A DNA stretch of 14,858 bases. It comes from Bacillota bacterium. Lineage in GTDB: Bacteria; Bacillota; Clostridia; Oscillospirales; Oscillospiraceae. A program made the position numbers and the translations under genes. The notes under the pieces are model-generated. The model was not told where the DNA came from. It was given only the letters and a program-made list of their open reading frames with translations, and ran no database searches. The first letter of the stretch is position 1. Each line of letters opens with the position of its first letter. The DNA is taken from positions 1 to 14,858 of the forward strand of contig JAGFXS010000027.1 of the NCBI GenBank assembly GCA_017861415.1, given 5' to 3'. Shown in pieces: positions 1 through 6,535 of the stretch.

Positions 1-661
1 GGTCACCGATAATAAGCATTGCATCGCATTGCTCCGCCAAACATAGTGCCTCTGATTGCCGCTTACACGTAGCTTCGCATATTGTATCAAATATTTCCGT
101 GTTTGTACACTCTTTTTTTAGTTTTTCTACACATGGATTCCAAATCTCGCGGGAAAAAGTGGTTTGGCAAACCATGGTCAAAGGCTGGCTTTTTACCTCC
201 GAATTTTCCTCCAGGAATGCCTCTAGCTCCTCAGCATTTCTGAACACATTTGCCTGATGACACCAGCCCGCGATGGCTAAAATCTCCGGATGGTCCTCCA
301 TGCCGATGATGAGGATTCGCCGCCCCCGCCGAGAGGACTCCTCGACTATTCGGTGAATTTTTGAGACTTTGGGACAAGTGGCGTCAACAATCCGGCATCC
401 TAGCGCCTCCAGCTGTTCATGCACTCGACGGCCCTCACCATGGGAACGAATGATCACGCCGGCACCTGGCGGAACCTCTTCCACCAGGTCTACACAGGCA
501 ACCCCTTGCTCCCCTAAACGGCCGATCACATCGTCGTTATGGATCACCGGCCCAAGCATGACCCATGGTCCGCCCCGAATCGCAGCATCCTCTGCCAGAC
601 GCACCGCTCGCTTCACTCCGAAGCAAAAGCCTGCACTTTTTGCCAGATAGACCTTTCTCAT
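1..661 (-). CDS. ispH: 4-hydroxy-3-methylbut-2-enyl diphosphate reductase IspH, N-terminal part (runs off window)
   Basis: IspH is the cytosolic iron-sulfur enzyme that performs the last step of the MEP isoprenoid pathway, reducing HMBPP to IPP and DMAPP. I translated 220 codons from the ATG at 661 to the window edge. The N-terminus carries AGFCFGVKRAV with the first cluster cysteine at residue 13. LGPVIHN follows with His41, then IRSHGEG, then DATCPKV with the second cysteine near residue 96. Further on are an HPE motif, QTTFS, and DTICEAT, which holds the third cluster cysteine. The start ATG shares an ATGA overlap with the plsC stop, so translation is probably coupled. The protein is cut by the window edge shortly before the SxN substrate-binding motif would appear. 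In many Clostridia ispH is fused to a ribosomal S1-like domain; whether that holds here lies outside the window. The identification is very secure. Confidence 0.97.
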   Translation of the reverse strand, partial: MRKVYLAKSAGFCFGVKRAVRLAEDAAIRGGPWVMLGPVIHNDDVIGRLGEQGVACVDLVEEVPPGAGVIIRSHGEGRRVHEQLEALGCRIVDATCPKVSKIHRIVEESSRRGRRILIIGMEDHPEILAIAGWCHQANVFRNAEELEAFLEENSEVKSQPLTMVCQTTFSREIWNPCVEKLKKECTNTEIFDTICEATCKRQSEALCLAEQCDAMLIIGD

Positions 662-1245
662 TTTGCCTGTTCCTCCAGACTATTGATCCGGGCCATCAGC
701 TCTACAGTAGCGGCCCGATAGTCTTCAACGGTGGGCTTACGATCCTCTGTGAAGGGGATAAACGGCTCACCGAATACCACAGGCGTCCGCCGGAACCACA
801 GCTTTTTTGCCGGGATGTACATAGGCAGGATAGGCACCCCAGCCCGGATGGCAATCATGGCCGCCCCGGTCTTTCCCTCGCCGGTCTCCTCATGGCGGGT
901 GCCCTCGGGGAAAATAAGAAGCTTACGCCCCTCCTTCAGGGTTTTCAGTGCCGACCGTATCGCAGAGATATCCGAAGCGCCCCGTTTCACAAAAATCAGC
1001 CCCATTTTATGGAGAACATAACCAACTAAGGGAACCTTCCGCAGCTCCTCCTTGGCCATTATCTGGGGACCTCTTCCCTGCCCCATGGCAAATACCACCA
1101 AGAGAGGATCGGCATTGCGGGTATGGTTGGGGCAGAGTAGTGCCCCCCCCTCGGGGATCCGCTCTCTGCCAATAACCCGGCAAGGATGAAACAGATTGAA
1201 AAAAGGCCAGGCAATGGCATAAATTAACCGATAAACCCGATTCAT
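658..1245 (-). CDS. plsC: 1-acyl-sn-glycerol-3-phosphate acyltransferase (PlsC family)
   Basis: This is a 195-residue membrane-associated acyltransferase of the PlsC/LPLAT family, expected to acylate lysophosphatidic acid to phosphatidic acid in phospholipid synthesis. The catalytic H(X4)D motif is NHTRNAD, with His41 and Asp46. The glycerophosphate-binding FPEGTR motif is at 112-117, a FVKRG block at 85-89 and VPILP at 137-141. The hydrophobic N-terminal stretch (about 5-20) fits interfacial membrane attachment. The ATG lies in an ATGA overlap with the cmk stop, and AAAGGAG sits 11 bases upstream inside cmk. The TGA stop overlaps the ispH start in the same way. A cmk-plsC-ispH order is common in Clostridia. 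The exact acyl acceptor and donor cannot be read from sequence. Confidence 0.95.
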   Translation of the reverse strand: MNRVYRLIYAIAWPFFNLFHPCRVIGRERIPEGGALLCPNHTRNADPLLVVFAMGQGRGPQIMAKEELRKVPLVGYVLHKMGLIFVKRGASDISAIRSALKTLKEGRKLLIFPEGTRHEETGEGKTGAAMIAIRAGVPILPMYIPAKKLWFRRTPVVFGEPFIPFTEDRKPTVEDYRAATVELMARINSLEEQAK

Positions 1246-1919
1246 AGATGCAATGACTCCTTTACCATGGATCTCATGGCCTGTAAACTTTCCTCCAGGT
1301 TAAGTTCGGAGGTATCCAACAGCACTGCGTCCTCTGCCTGATAGAGGGGTGCAATCTCCCGGGTGCGATCCACCTCATCCCTGACCAGAATCTCCTCCAG
1401 TACCTGCTGGAATGGCACATGACCGCCATTCATAGAGAGCTCTCCGTGCCGTCTCTTGGCACGTTGCTGGGCCGATGCTGTCAGAAAGATCTTCAGATCT
1501 GCCTGTGGCAGCACCACAGTGCCGATGTCACGTCCGTCCATCACCACGTTGTGCTCCCTAGCCAGACTGCGCTGCATTTCCAGTAGAAACGCCCGAACCT
1601 CGGGCATGGCCGAAACCTGAGAAGCATAGCGGGATACCCGATTCTGACGGATCTCCTCCGTCACATCCTCCCCCTGAAGATACATATGCTGCATCCCGTC
1701 TGCCTCGTGGGTCAGGCGAAGGCTGATTTCTTTTAGCAGGGGAACAACCTCCTGTGGGTTTCCTGCATCCTTGCCACACTTTTCCGCATATAAGCCCACA
1801 GTGCGGTATATAGCACCCGTATCCACATAGAGAAAGCCTAGCTCCTTTGCCAGGCTTTTCGCCAAGGTGCTTTTCCCCGCCCCTGCCGGGCCGTCAATAG
1901 CAATGCTCCTTGTCGCCAA
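1242..1919 (-). CDS. cmk: Cytidylate (CMP/dCMP) kinase
   Basis: CMP kinase phosphorylates CMP and dCMP with ATP in the cytosol, recycling the CMP released during phospholipid synthesis and RNA turnover. From the chosen start the protein has 225 residues, the usual size for the family. The P-loop GPAGAGKST is at 10-18, the CMP-binding DTGAIYR block at about 33-39, and MDGRDIGT followed by a LID-like Arg-rich stretch (QQRAKRRH) lies in the second half. I chose TTG at 1919 because AAGGAG lies 8 bases upstream and the P-loop then sits at the normal distance from the N-terminus. An ATG at 1979 would add 20 residues and overlap the preceding gene by 55 bases. A GTG at 1928 overlaps its own ribosome binding site. 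The stop overlaps the plsC start. Confidence 0.96.
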   Translation of the reverse strand: MATRSIAIDGPAGAGKSTLAKSLAKELGFLYVDTGAIYRTVGLYAEKCGKDAGNPQEVVPLLKEISLRLTHEADGMQHMYLQGEDVTEEIRQNRVSRYASQVSAMPEVRAFLLEMQRSLAREHNVVMDGRDIGTVVLPQADLKIFLTASAQQRAKRRHGELSMNGGHVPFQQVLEEILVRDEVDRTREIAPLYQAEDAVLLDTSELNLEESLQAMRSMVKESLHL

Positions 1920-1924
1920 GTCAC

Positions 1925-3175
1925 TCACTCCTTCCGGCAATATGCTGCGGCGCTCTCCCCAGCCGTCTTTCCGGTGCACCAGGCAATCTGCAGATTAAAC
2001 CCGCCAGTATAGGCGTCCACGTCAATGATTTCTCCGGCAAAGAACAGCCCCGGCACCTTTTTTGACATCATGGTGCCCGGCTCAATCTCCCCCGTCTTCA
2101 CGCCACCGGCGGTGACGATAGCCTCCGCCGCCGGACGTGGCCCACGGATGGCAATGGGAAAACCCTTGAGCAGCTCCACCAGACGACGTCTCGCCTTCTT
2201 CGTCACCGCATTGGCCTGGGTCTCCCCGGCAATATCGCAGAGTTCCAGCACGAGAGAGATCATGCTTCGGGGTAGCACTCCCTCCAGCACATTATGGATC
2301 GCCTTGTTCGACTGTCCGGCAAACTCTCGTAATAGACGCGCATCCAGCTGCTCCGGATCTAATGCCGGCTTTAAATCAATGAGCCCTCGATACTGATTTC
2401 CCTGGAAATCCCGCATATGGGCGCTGGCGCTGAGCACCAAAGGCCCTGATAAGCCAAAATGGGTAAACAGAAGCTCTCCTTGCTCCTGAAATATCACTTT
2501 TCGCTTCTGATCCTTCACCGTAAATACTACATTACGCAGGGAAAGGCCCTGCAAACGGCTGCACAGTTCGCCCTCCTCCTCAAGAGGAACCAACGAACCA
2601 CGCAGGGGCATGATGGTGTGGTCCAAGGTCTCCGCCAGCCGAAACCCGTCTCCCGTGGAGCCAGTAAGAGGATAGGAAATCCCGCCAGTGGCCAACACCG
2701 CCGCTGTGCAGGGGATAATCTCGCCATCATCGGTCTCCACACCACTCAGACTTCCATTTTCTGTAACAAGACGAATAGCCCGACGGTGCAATAACTTCAC
2801 TTGTCTGCGTTTTAATGTAAAAAACAGGGCATCAATGACGTCCGCCGACTTGTCAGAGCGAGGAAAAACGCGTCCGCCCCGTTCGGTTTTTAGGGGTACG
2901 CCCAAGCTCTCGAAGTACTCTTTGACCGCAGAGGGCGGAAATCGGTTTACCGCACTGTTTAGAAAGCGGCTATTATGTGGTACATGCTGCAAAACCTCCT
3001 GCGGCGAACAGTCATTGGTCAGATTGCAGCGGCCCTTCCCTGTAATATACAGCTTCCGGCCTAATTTTTCGTTTGGTTCTAAAAGGATCACCGAAGCACC
3101 CTTTTCCCGAGCGCCCAGCGCAGCCATCATTCCAGCCGCTCCGCCGCCGATTACTACCACAGTGGCCTGCGCCAT
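1925..3175 (-). CDS. NAD(P)/FAD-dependent oxidoreductase, HI0933 / BaiN-like flavoprotein family
   Basis: This 416-residue cytosolic flavoprotein belongs to the HI0933 family, annotated variously as aminoacetone oxidase-like or BaiN-like. The N-terminal dinucleotide-binding motif GGGAAGMMAA is at 10-19, followed by an LLEPNEKLGRK segment whose acidic residue would contact the FAD ribose. The family signature TGKGRCNLTN is at 45-54, ATGGISYP lies in the middle, and GEIIDVDAYTGGFNLQIAW near 381-399 closes the FAD site. The length matches the family. Its ATG overlaps the rpiR stop by one base (TAATG), with GGAGG upstream, and its end lies 5 bases before cmk. The physiological substrate is unknown. 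The family is widespread beside cmk in Clostridia, so a housekeeping role is more likely than the bile-acid role proposed for BaiN in Clostridium scindens; that preference is inference. Confidence 0.93.
   Translation of the reverse strand: MAQATVVVIGGGAAGMMAALGAREKGASVILLEPNEKLGRKLYITGKGRCNLTNDCSPQEVLQHVPHNSRFLNSAVNRFPPSAVKEYFESLGVPLKTERGGRVFPRSDKSADVIDALFFTLKRRQVKLLHRRAIRLVTENGSLSGVETDDGEIIPCTAAVLATGGISYPLTGSTGDGFRLAETLDHTIMPLRGSLVPLEEEGELCSRLQGLSLRNVVFTVKDQKRKVIFQEQGELLFTHFGLSGPLVLSASAHMRDFQGNQYRGLIDLKPALDPEQLDARLLREFAGQSNKAIHNVLEGVLPRSMISLVLELCDIAGETQANAVTKKARRRLVELLKGFPIAIRGPRPAAEAIVTAGGVKTGEIEPGTMMSKKVPGLFFAGEIIDVDAYTGGFNLQIAWCTGKTAGESAAAYCRKE
1928..1933 (-). promoter_or_regulatory. Ribosome binding site that fixes the cmk TTG start
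   Basis: AAGGAG reads on the minus strand within the last codons of the upstream flavoprotein gene, 8 bases before TTG 1919. This spacing favours the TTG start over ATG 1979 and GTG 1928. Confidence 0.7.
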
Positions 3176-4038
3176 TACAAATCATCCTCCGGGTTGACGA
3201 AGACCGCGTCTTCCGACCATATTTTTTCCAGGTTCTCCAAGGTCTTGGAAACTTCATCTGACCGCCGCCGGGCAATGGTCACCAGCAGGGCGTTGATCAT
3301 GCTCAGAGGGCCCACCAGGGAATCTACAAAGGATGCCATGTCACTTTGTGCCAACAAAAGATGATGGGCCGACTTCGCTACAGAAGAGTCTTCACTGTCG
3401 GTAATGGCAATAACCGTTGCCCCCTGTTCCCGAGAGAAACGCATGGCCTTCACCGTTCTCTGGGAGTAGCGGGGGAAACTGAGTCCGATGATCACGTCGC
3501 CCTCACCGATGCGTCCAATCTGCTCAAAGATGGTGGCGGTGCCGCCCACATGAATGACATTATCAAAAATCAGACGGAAGTAAAAGGACAGAAATTCTGC
3601 TAGCCCGCTAGCAGAACGAACGCCCAGTACATAGATCCGTTTGGCATCTATAATCGCCTGAACACTGGCTTCAAAACTATCCCGATCCATCTGCTCCATA
3701 GTAATCCGGATCTTTTCCATATCCGACTGCATCACCATGGAAACAATATCCTGACTGCCGATCAGGTCATTCGAAACCTCCATCCGCTGTATAGAAGTCA
3801 GTTTGTTTCGAATCATTTCCTGCAGTGCTTTCTGCATGGCAGGATAGCCGGAAAAGCCAAGTTCCGCCGCAAAACGCACCACTGTGGATTCGCTGACATT
3901 GGCTGTTTTCCCTAACTTGTTAGCGGTCATAAAGGCAGCCTTATCGTACGAGTTTAAAATATAATGGGCAATCAATTTCTGACCCTTAGAAAAGCTGCTC
4001 ATACGCTGATTGATGAGGGATAGAACGTCCTTTTTCAC
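3175..4038 (-). CDS. MurR/RpiR family transcriptional regulator (HTH plus SIS domain)
   Basis: This DNA-binding regulator has an N-terminal HTH_6 domain and a C-terminal SIS domain that in this family senses sugar phosphates. From the GTG at 4038 it has 287 residues. The helix-turn-helix lies at about 35-75 and includes NVSESTVVRFAAELGFSGY. The SIS domain covers about 120-255 and includes YVLGVRSASG and GLSFPRYSQRT, with a serine-rich phosphosugar loop. AAGGAGG lies 7 bases before GTG 4038 but only 1 base before TTG 4044, so GTG is preferred. It is the first gene of a unit with its own promoter, and its stop overlaps the flavoprotein start. The promoter spacer carries a palindrome, suggesting autoregulation. 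The effector cannot be deduced; N-acetylmuramic acid 6-phosphate and pentose phosphates are precedents only. Confidence 0.93.
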   Translation of the reverse strand: MKKDVLSLINQRMSSFSKGQKLIAHYILNSYDKAAFMTANKLGKTANVSESTVVRFAAELGFSGYPAMQKALQEMIRNKLTSIQRMEVSNDLIGSQDIVSMVMQSDMEKIRITMEQMDRDSFEASVQAIIDAKRIYVLGVRSASGLAEFLSFYFRLIFDNVIHVGGTATIFEQIGRIGEGDVIIGLSFPRYSQRTVKAMRFSREQGATVIAITDSEDSSVAKSAHHLLLAQSDMASFVDSLVGPLSMINALLVTIARRRSDEVSKTLENLEKIWSEDAVFVNPEDDL

Positions 4039-4045
4039 TAGCAAT

Positions 4046-4052
4046 CCTCCTT
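4046..4052 (-). promoter_or_regulatory. Ribosome binding site selecting GTG 4038 for rpiR
   Basis: A full AAGGAGG on the minus strand lies 7 bases before GTG 4038 and 1 base before the in-frame TTG 4044. The spacing supports GTG initiation. Confidence 0.7.
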
Positions 4053-4088
4053 ATGTCCTGCATGGGACTTGTAATACTATTTTCATCA

Positions 4089-4117
4089 ATCATAGCTTGT
4101 TACAAGCAAAAGTGCAA
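4089..4117 (-). promoter_or_regulatory. Sigma-A type promoter of the rpiR-flavoprotein-cmk-plsC-ispH unit
   Basis: On the minus strand a -35 box TTGCAC (4112-4117) is separated by exactly 17 bases from a -10 box TATGAT (4089-4094). Each box differs from consensus at one or two positions. The predicted transcript would start near 4082, giving a leader of about 44 bases with a strong ribosome binding site. The promoter sits only about 20 bases past the rluB stop, so region C is probably transcribed independently of region B. Confidence 0.75.
4095..4107. repeat. Perfect palindrome in the rpiR promoter spacer, candidate operator
   Basis: GCTTGT-A-ACAAGC (minus strand) is a perfect inverted repeat with 6-base arms and a 1-base centre. 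It fills most of the spacer and abuts the -10 box. A repressor bound here would block RNA polymerase. Because the first gene encodes a DNA-binding regulator, autoregulation is a reasonable inference. A second, weaker inverted repeat (AAAGTT-N3-AACTTT, 4122-4136) lies just upstream of the -35 box. Confidence 0.5.
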
Positions 4118-4135
4118 GTTAAAAGTTCAAAACTT

Positions 4136-4852
4136 TCAGTTCTTCGCGTCTTGCAAAACCAGAATCTCTTTTTCATGCAGAAACCGCCACCGCCCTGTCT
4201 GAAGCGAAGGGTCTAACATCAATTTGCCCTCTCGCACCCGTTTTAGGCGAAGAACCCGCAATCCTCCCTGCGCGCACATGCGTCTGATCTGCCGGTTCTT
4301 TCCTTCACGGATCACCATGGACACCAATGCGGTCTCTCCCTCTTCCCGGAGAATGCGCACACGGGCAGGAAGAAACGCATCCCCGTCCAACATCATGGGA
4401 GCAGTGAGCACCGGTATGGCGGCAGCCACATCCCCCTGCACTCTCACGTGATATTCCTTTTCCACCATATGGCTGGGGTGAAGAAGCCCGTTGGTCAAAG
4501 CTCCGTCATTGCAGAGGATCAGCAGGCCCTCCGAGTCCATATCCAGCCTACCCACCGGCCAAACCCGTACCCCGCAGTCCTCTACCAGATTCGCCACCGT
4601 TTTTCGCCCCTGCTCGTCAGACAGGGTGCTGACATAGCCCCGGGGCTTATTAAGCATCAGATACGTCTTCTTCTCTAGCGGCGCCACTGGCACCCCGTCT
4701 AGGGTAATCAGATCTTGCCCCAGCACAGCCTTATCCCCCAAGGCAGCCGGCGCACCGTTGACCCAGACCCGCCCCTGTGTCAGATATTCCTCTGCCCGAC
4801 GCCGGGAGCATATCCCCGCCTGAGACAATATTTTTTGCAGTCGTTCTTCCAT
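4136..4852 (-). CDS. rluB: rRNA pseudouridine synthase (RsuA/RluB family)
   Basis: This 238-residue enzyme converts a specific uridine to pseudouridine in rRNA; in Bacillus the syntenic enzyme modifies 23S rRNA. The N-terminal S4 RNA-binding domain (about 2-60) contains RLQKILSQAGICSRRRAEE. The catalytic domain begins at about 64 with LMLNKPRGYVST. The motif GRLDMDSEGLLI carries the catalytic Asp104, and GKNRQIRRM lies near the C-terminus. The ATG at 4852 is preceded by GGGAG 6 bases upstream. It follows the carboxypeptidase gene after 47 bases that hold a long hairpin. Synteny (scpA-scpB...dacB...rluB) favours RluB over RsuA, but sequence alone does not settle the target nucleotide. Confidence 0.94.
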   Translation of the reverse strand: MEERLQKILSQAGICSRRRAEEYLTQGRVWVNGAPAALGDKAVLGQDLITLDGVPVAPLEKKTYLMLNKPRGYVSTLSDEQGRKTVANLVEDCGVRVWPVGRLDMDSEGLLILCNDGALTNGLLHPSHMVEKEYHVRVQGDVAAAIPVLTAPMMLDGDAFLPARVRILREEGETALVSMVIREGKNRQIRRMCAQGGLRVLRLKRVREGKLMLDPSLQTGRWRFLHEKEILVLQDAKN

Positions 4853-4869
4853 GATGTACTCCCTAACGC

Positions 4870-4900
4870 AGAAAGAAAGCGGCAGGGCCGCCTTCTCTCT
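4870..4900 (-). terminator. 14-bp hairpin directly after the carboxypeptidase gene, terminator-like
   Basis: On the minus strand a 14-base-pair stem (two G-T wobbles) with a 3-base loop CCT starts in the stop codon of the carboxypeptidase gene. The loop-proximal half is GC-rich and the 3' arm ends in TTTCTTTCT. There is no separate U-run after the stem, so it may terminate partially or act as an mRNA processing or stability element between the two genes. I see no clear promoter between it and rluB, which argues for incomplete termination. Confidence 0.5.
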
Positions 4901-6054
4901 TATTCACCCTCCAACACTTCCTGGAGAAATGTGTTTTTTTCTTTGTTTCTAAACAACTCTAATAAATGGCGAATGCCCTCATTATCTACTACCGCATCCC
5001 GCCGGATGGAGGCCCCATAGAGAAGATAACTCTTTGACAGAATCTTTCCGTTTAGGGAAAGGCTCACTTCTCCCGCGATAGCGCCCTCCTGGACCGGCGC
5101 TTTCACAGTCTTGGGCAAAGAGACGGTAATCTCTGCCTCCTCCACTTCCTCTTCTGTGAAGGGATAACTCACCTCATTCATTACATTGACCGCCACGGAG
5201 CGGAGCAGGCTACCTTCTACTGGGAGCAGGGTTAAGGTCTGCCCCGCCTCATAGAAGCAATGCTTCGGGTAAGCCGTGAAGCCGTAATCATAAAGTGTTT
5301 TATGATCCTTCCAGTCGTCTGGGTCATTGAGGGTTACCACGATTAAGGTCTGCCCGTCCCGCCGGGCCGCAGACACCAGAGTCCGCCCCGCCATCTGGGT
5401 ATAGCCTGTCTTCATTCCAATGCAGCCCTCATACTGCCAAAGCAGCTTATTATGATTTTGAAAGGTTCTTCCCTCTACGGCAATGGATTTTGTCGCCACA
5501 ATCCGGGCCACTGCCTCGTTTCTCAGGCAGGCCGCCGCCAGCTTCGCCATATCAGCCGCGGTGGAATAGTGTTCCTCATGATTGAGTCCGTTTGGGTTCT
5601 GGAACCGTGTACTTGTCATCCCCAAATCCTGTGCCCTACGATTCATCCAGCTGACGAATCGCGTCTCATCCCCGGCACAAAAGCCGGCAATGGCAATGGC
5701 TGCGTCGTTTCCGGAATGGAGGAGCAATCCATATAGCAGTGTCTCCAAGCGCCAGACTTCTCCGGCCTTGAGGTAAAGGGAGGATCCCTCCGCTCCGGTC
5801 CATTCGGGCTTTACTTCCACCTCTTGCGTAAGGTCTGGGTGGGACTCCACCGCCACCAGCGCCGTCATTAACTTGGTGATACTGGCAATAAGCCGCTTCT
5901 CATGGGGATTCTGCTCATAAAGAATCCGCCCGCTGTCGTAATCCACTAGAATCGCCGAGGAAGCCGCTACCTTAGGCCCCTCCGCCAAAACGGAAAACGG
6001 CAACAGAAAAGCGATCAGCAAACATACGGCGACGAGACGTTTACAGAATTTCAA
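4900..6054 (-). CDS. dacB: Serine-type D-alanyl-D-alanine carboxypeptidase (low-molecular-weight PBP, DacB/DacF type)
   Basis: This secreted, membrane-attached penicillin-binding protein trims the terminal D-Ala from peptidoglycan stem peptides. It has 384 residues, a normal length. The signal peptide covers about 1-24: a basic N-terminus, a hydrophobic core and a VLA cleavage site. The active-site SITK motif is at 58-61, SGN at 114-116 and KTG at 215-217, so all three catalytic motifs are intact. A PBP5-type beta-sheet domain follows, and the C-terminal end (about 360-384) could form the amphipathic anchoring helix. The start is TTG at 6054; GGAG lies about 10 bases upstream and no other in-frame start is nearby. 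Its place between sporulation gene gerW and rluB matches Bacillus dacB, which acts on spore cortex. The symbol rests on synteny; a vegetative DacA/DacF role is possible. Confidence 0.93.
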   Translation of the reverse strand: MKFCKRLVAVCLLIAFLLPFSVLAEGPKVAASSAILVDYDSGRILYEQNPHEKRLIASITKLMTALVAVESHPDLTQEVEVKPEWTGAEGSSLYLKAGEVWRLETLLYGLLLHSGNDAAIAIAGFCAGDETRFVSWMNRRAQDLGMTSTRFQNPNGLNHEEHYSTAADMAKLAAACLRNEAVARIVATKSIAVEGRTFQNHNKLLWQYEGCIGMKTGYTQMAGRTLVSAARRDGQTLIVVTLNDPDDWKDHKTLYDYGFTAYPKHCFYEAGQTLTLLPVEGSLLRSVAVNVMNEVSYPFTEEEVEEAEITVSLPKTVKAPVQEGAIAGEVSLSLNGKILSKSYLLYGASIRRDAVVDNEGIRHLLELFRNKEKNTFLQEVLEGE

Positions 6055-6070
6055 AAGGCAATCACTCCAT

Positions 6071-6101
6071 GCTTCAAGGTCAGTAACCTTTATTATGAAG
6101 C
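6071..6101 (-). other. Bulged hairpin in the leader of the carboxypeptidase gene
   Basis: On the minus strand GCTTC pairs with GAAGC and AAGGT with ACCTT around a TACTG loop. That gives two 5-bp stems stacked on each other, with a 6-base bulge (ATAATA) on the 5' side only. The structure ends a few bases before the GGAG ribosome binding site. No U-run follows, so it is not a terminator. It may be a regulatory or stabilising leader structure, or chance. Confidence 0.35.
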
Positions 6102-6114
6102 GATTCTTCTGCCC

Positions 6115-6534
6115 TTATCCCTGAAATAGGTCACCTTCCGATTCCTTTTCCTTCTTCTTTTTTTCTAAAAAAATAGAGAGCTTATCCAGCAGCTCAGGCA
6201 CCAAATCCAGTGCCCGGTCCGCCGTGCTGTCCGATGGAATAGCCATAGGCAGCATCTTCACAGAGGTGCCGGTGATCACCAGAAAGGCTACCGGAACAAT
6301 TTTCACCCCGGCACCGCCACCGCCACCAAAGGCAGTACCCTGATCCGGTCTTGCGTTTTTAAGGCCAAATTCAGAACCAGCGGTGGAGAAGCCGAAGGAA
6401 ACCTTTGAAATGGGAATCAGTGTAATTTCTCCTTCCCGAATGGGCTCACCTACCACGGTATTGGCATCTGTCAGCTCGCGAATTTTTTCAATGGTGGTAG
6501 CCATCAGGTCATTAATGGGATGGGACTTATCCAT
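6115..6534 (-). CDS. ytfJ: GerW family sporulation protein YtfJ
   Basis: This 139-residue protein matches the GerW/YtfJ family, a spore protein required for normal germination in Bacillus subtilis and made in the forespore under sigma-F. The N-terminal part (HPINDLMATTIEKIRELTD) is typical. It is followed by a core with VVGEPI and FGFSTAGSEFG, a glycine-rich turn GGGGGAG near 70-76, and VKIVPVAFLVI. The C-terminal tail is lysine- and glutamate-rich. The ATG at 6534 lies one base past the DUF2953 stop. This ytfI-ytfJ pairing is also seen in Bacillus. It is the clearest evidence that the organism belongs to an endospore-forming lineage. No sigma-F promoter was recognised in front of it, so it may be co-transcribed with scpAB. 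Confidence 0.93.
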   Translation of the reverse strand: MDKSHPINDLMATTIEKIRELTDANTVVGEPIREGEITLIPISKVSFGFSTAGSEFGLKNARPDQGTAFGGGGGAGVKIVPVAFLVITGTSVKMLPMAIPSDSTADRALDLVPELLDKLSIFLEKKKKEKESEGDLFQG

Positions 6535-6535
6535 A

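Noticed and set aside
565..1029. Plus-strand open frames opposite ispH and plsC
   Set aside because: They lie antisense to well-conserved proteins, have low-complexity or odd composition, and lack ribosome binding sites.
1920..1979. ATG 1979 as the cmk start
   Set aside because: It would overlap the flavoprotein gene by 55 bases and add 20 residues foreign to CMP kinases. TTG 1919 has an ideally placed AAGGAG.
4122..4136. AAAGTT-N3-AACTTT as a terminator of rluB
   Set aside because: The 6-bp stem is almost all A-T, overlaps the rluB stop codon and has no U-run. I kept it only as a possible second operator arm.
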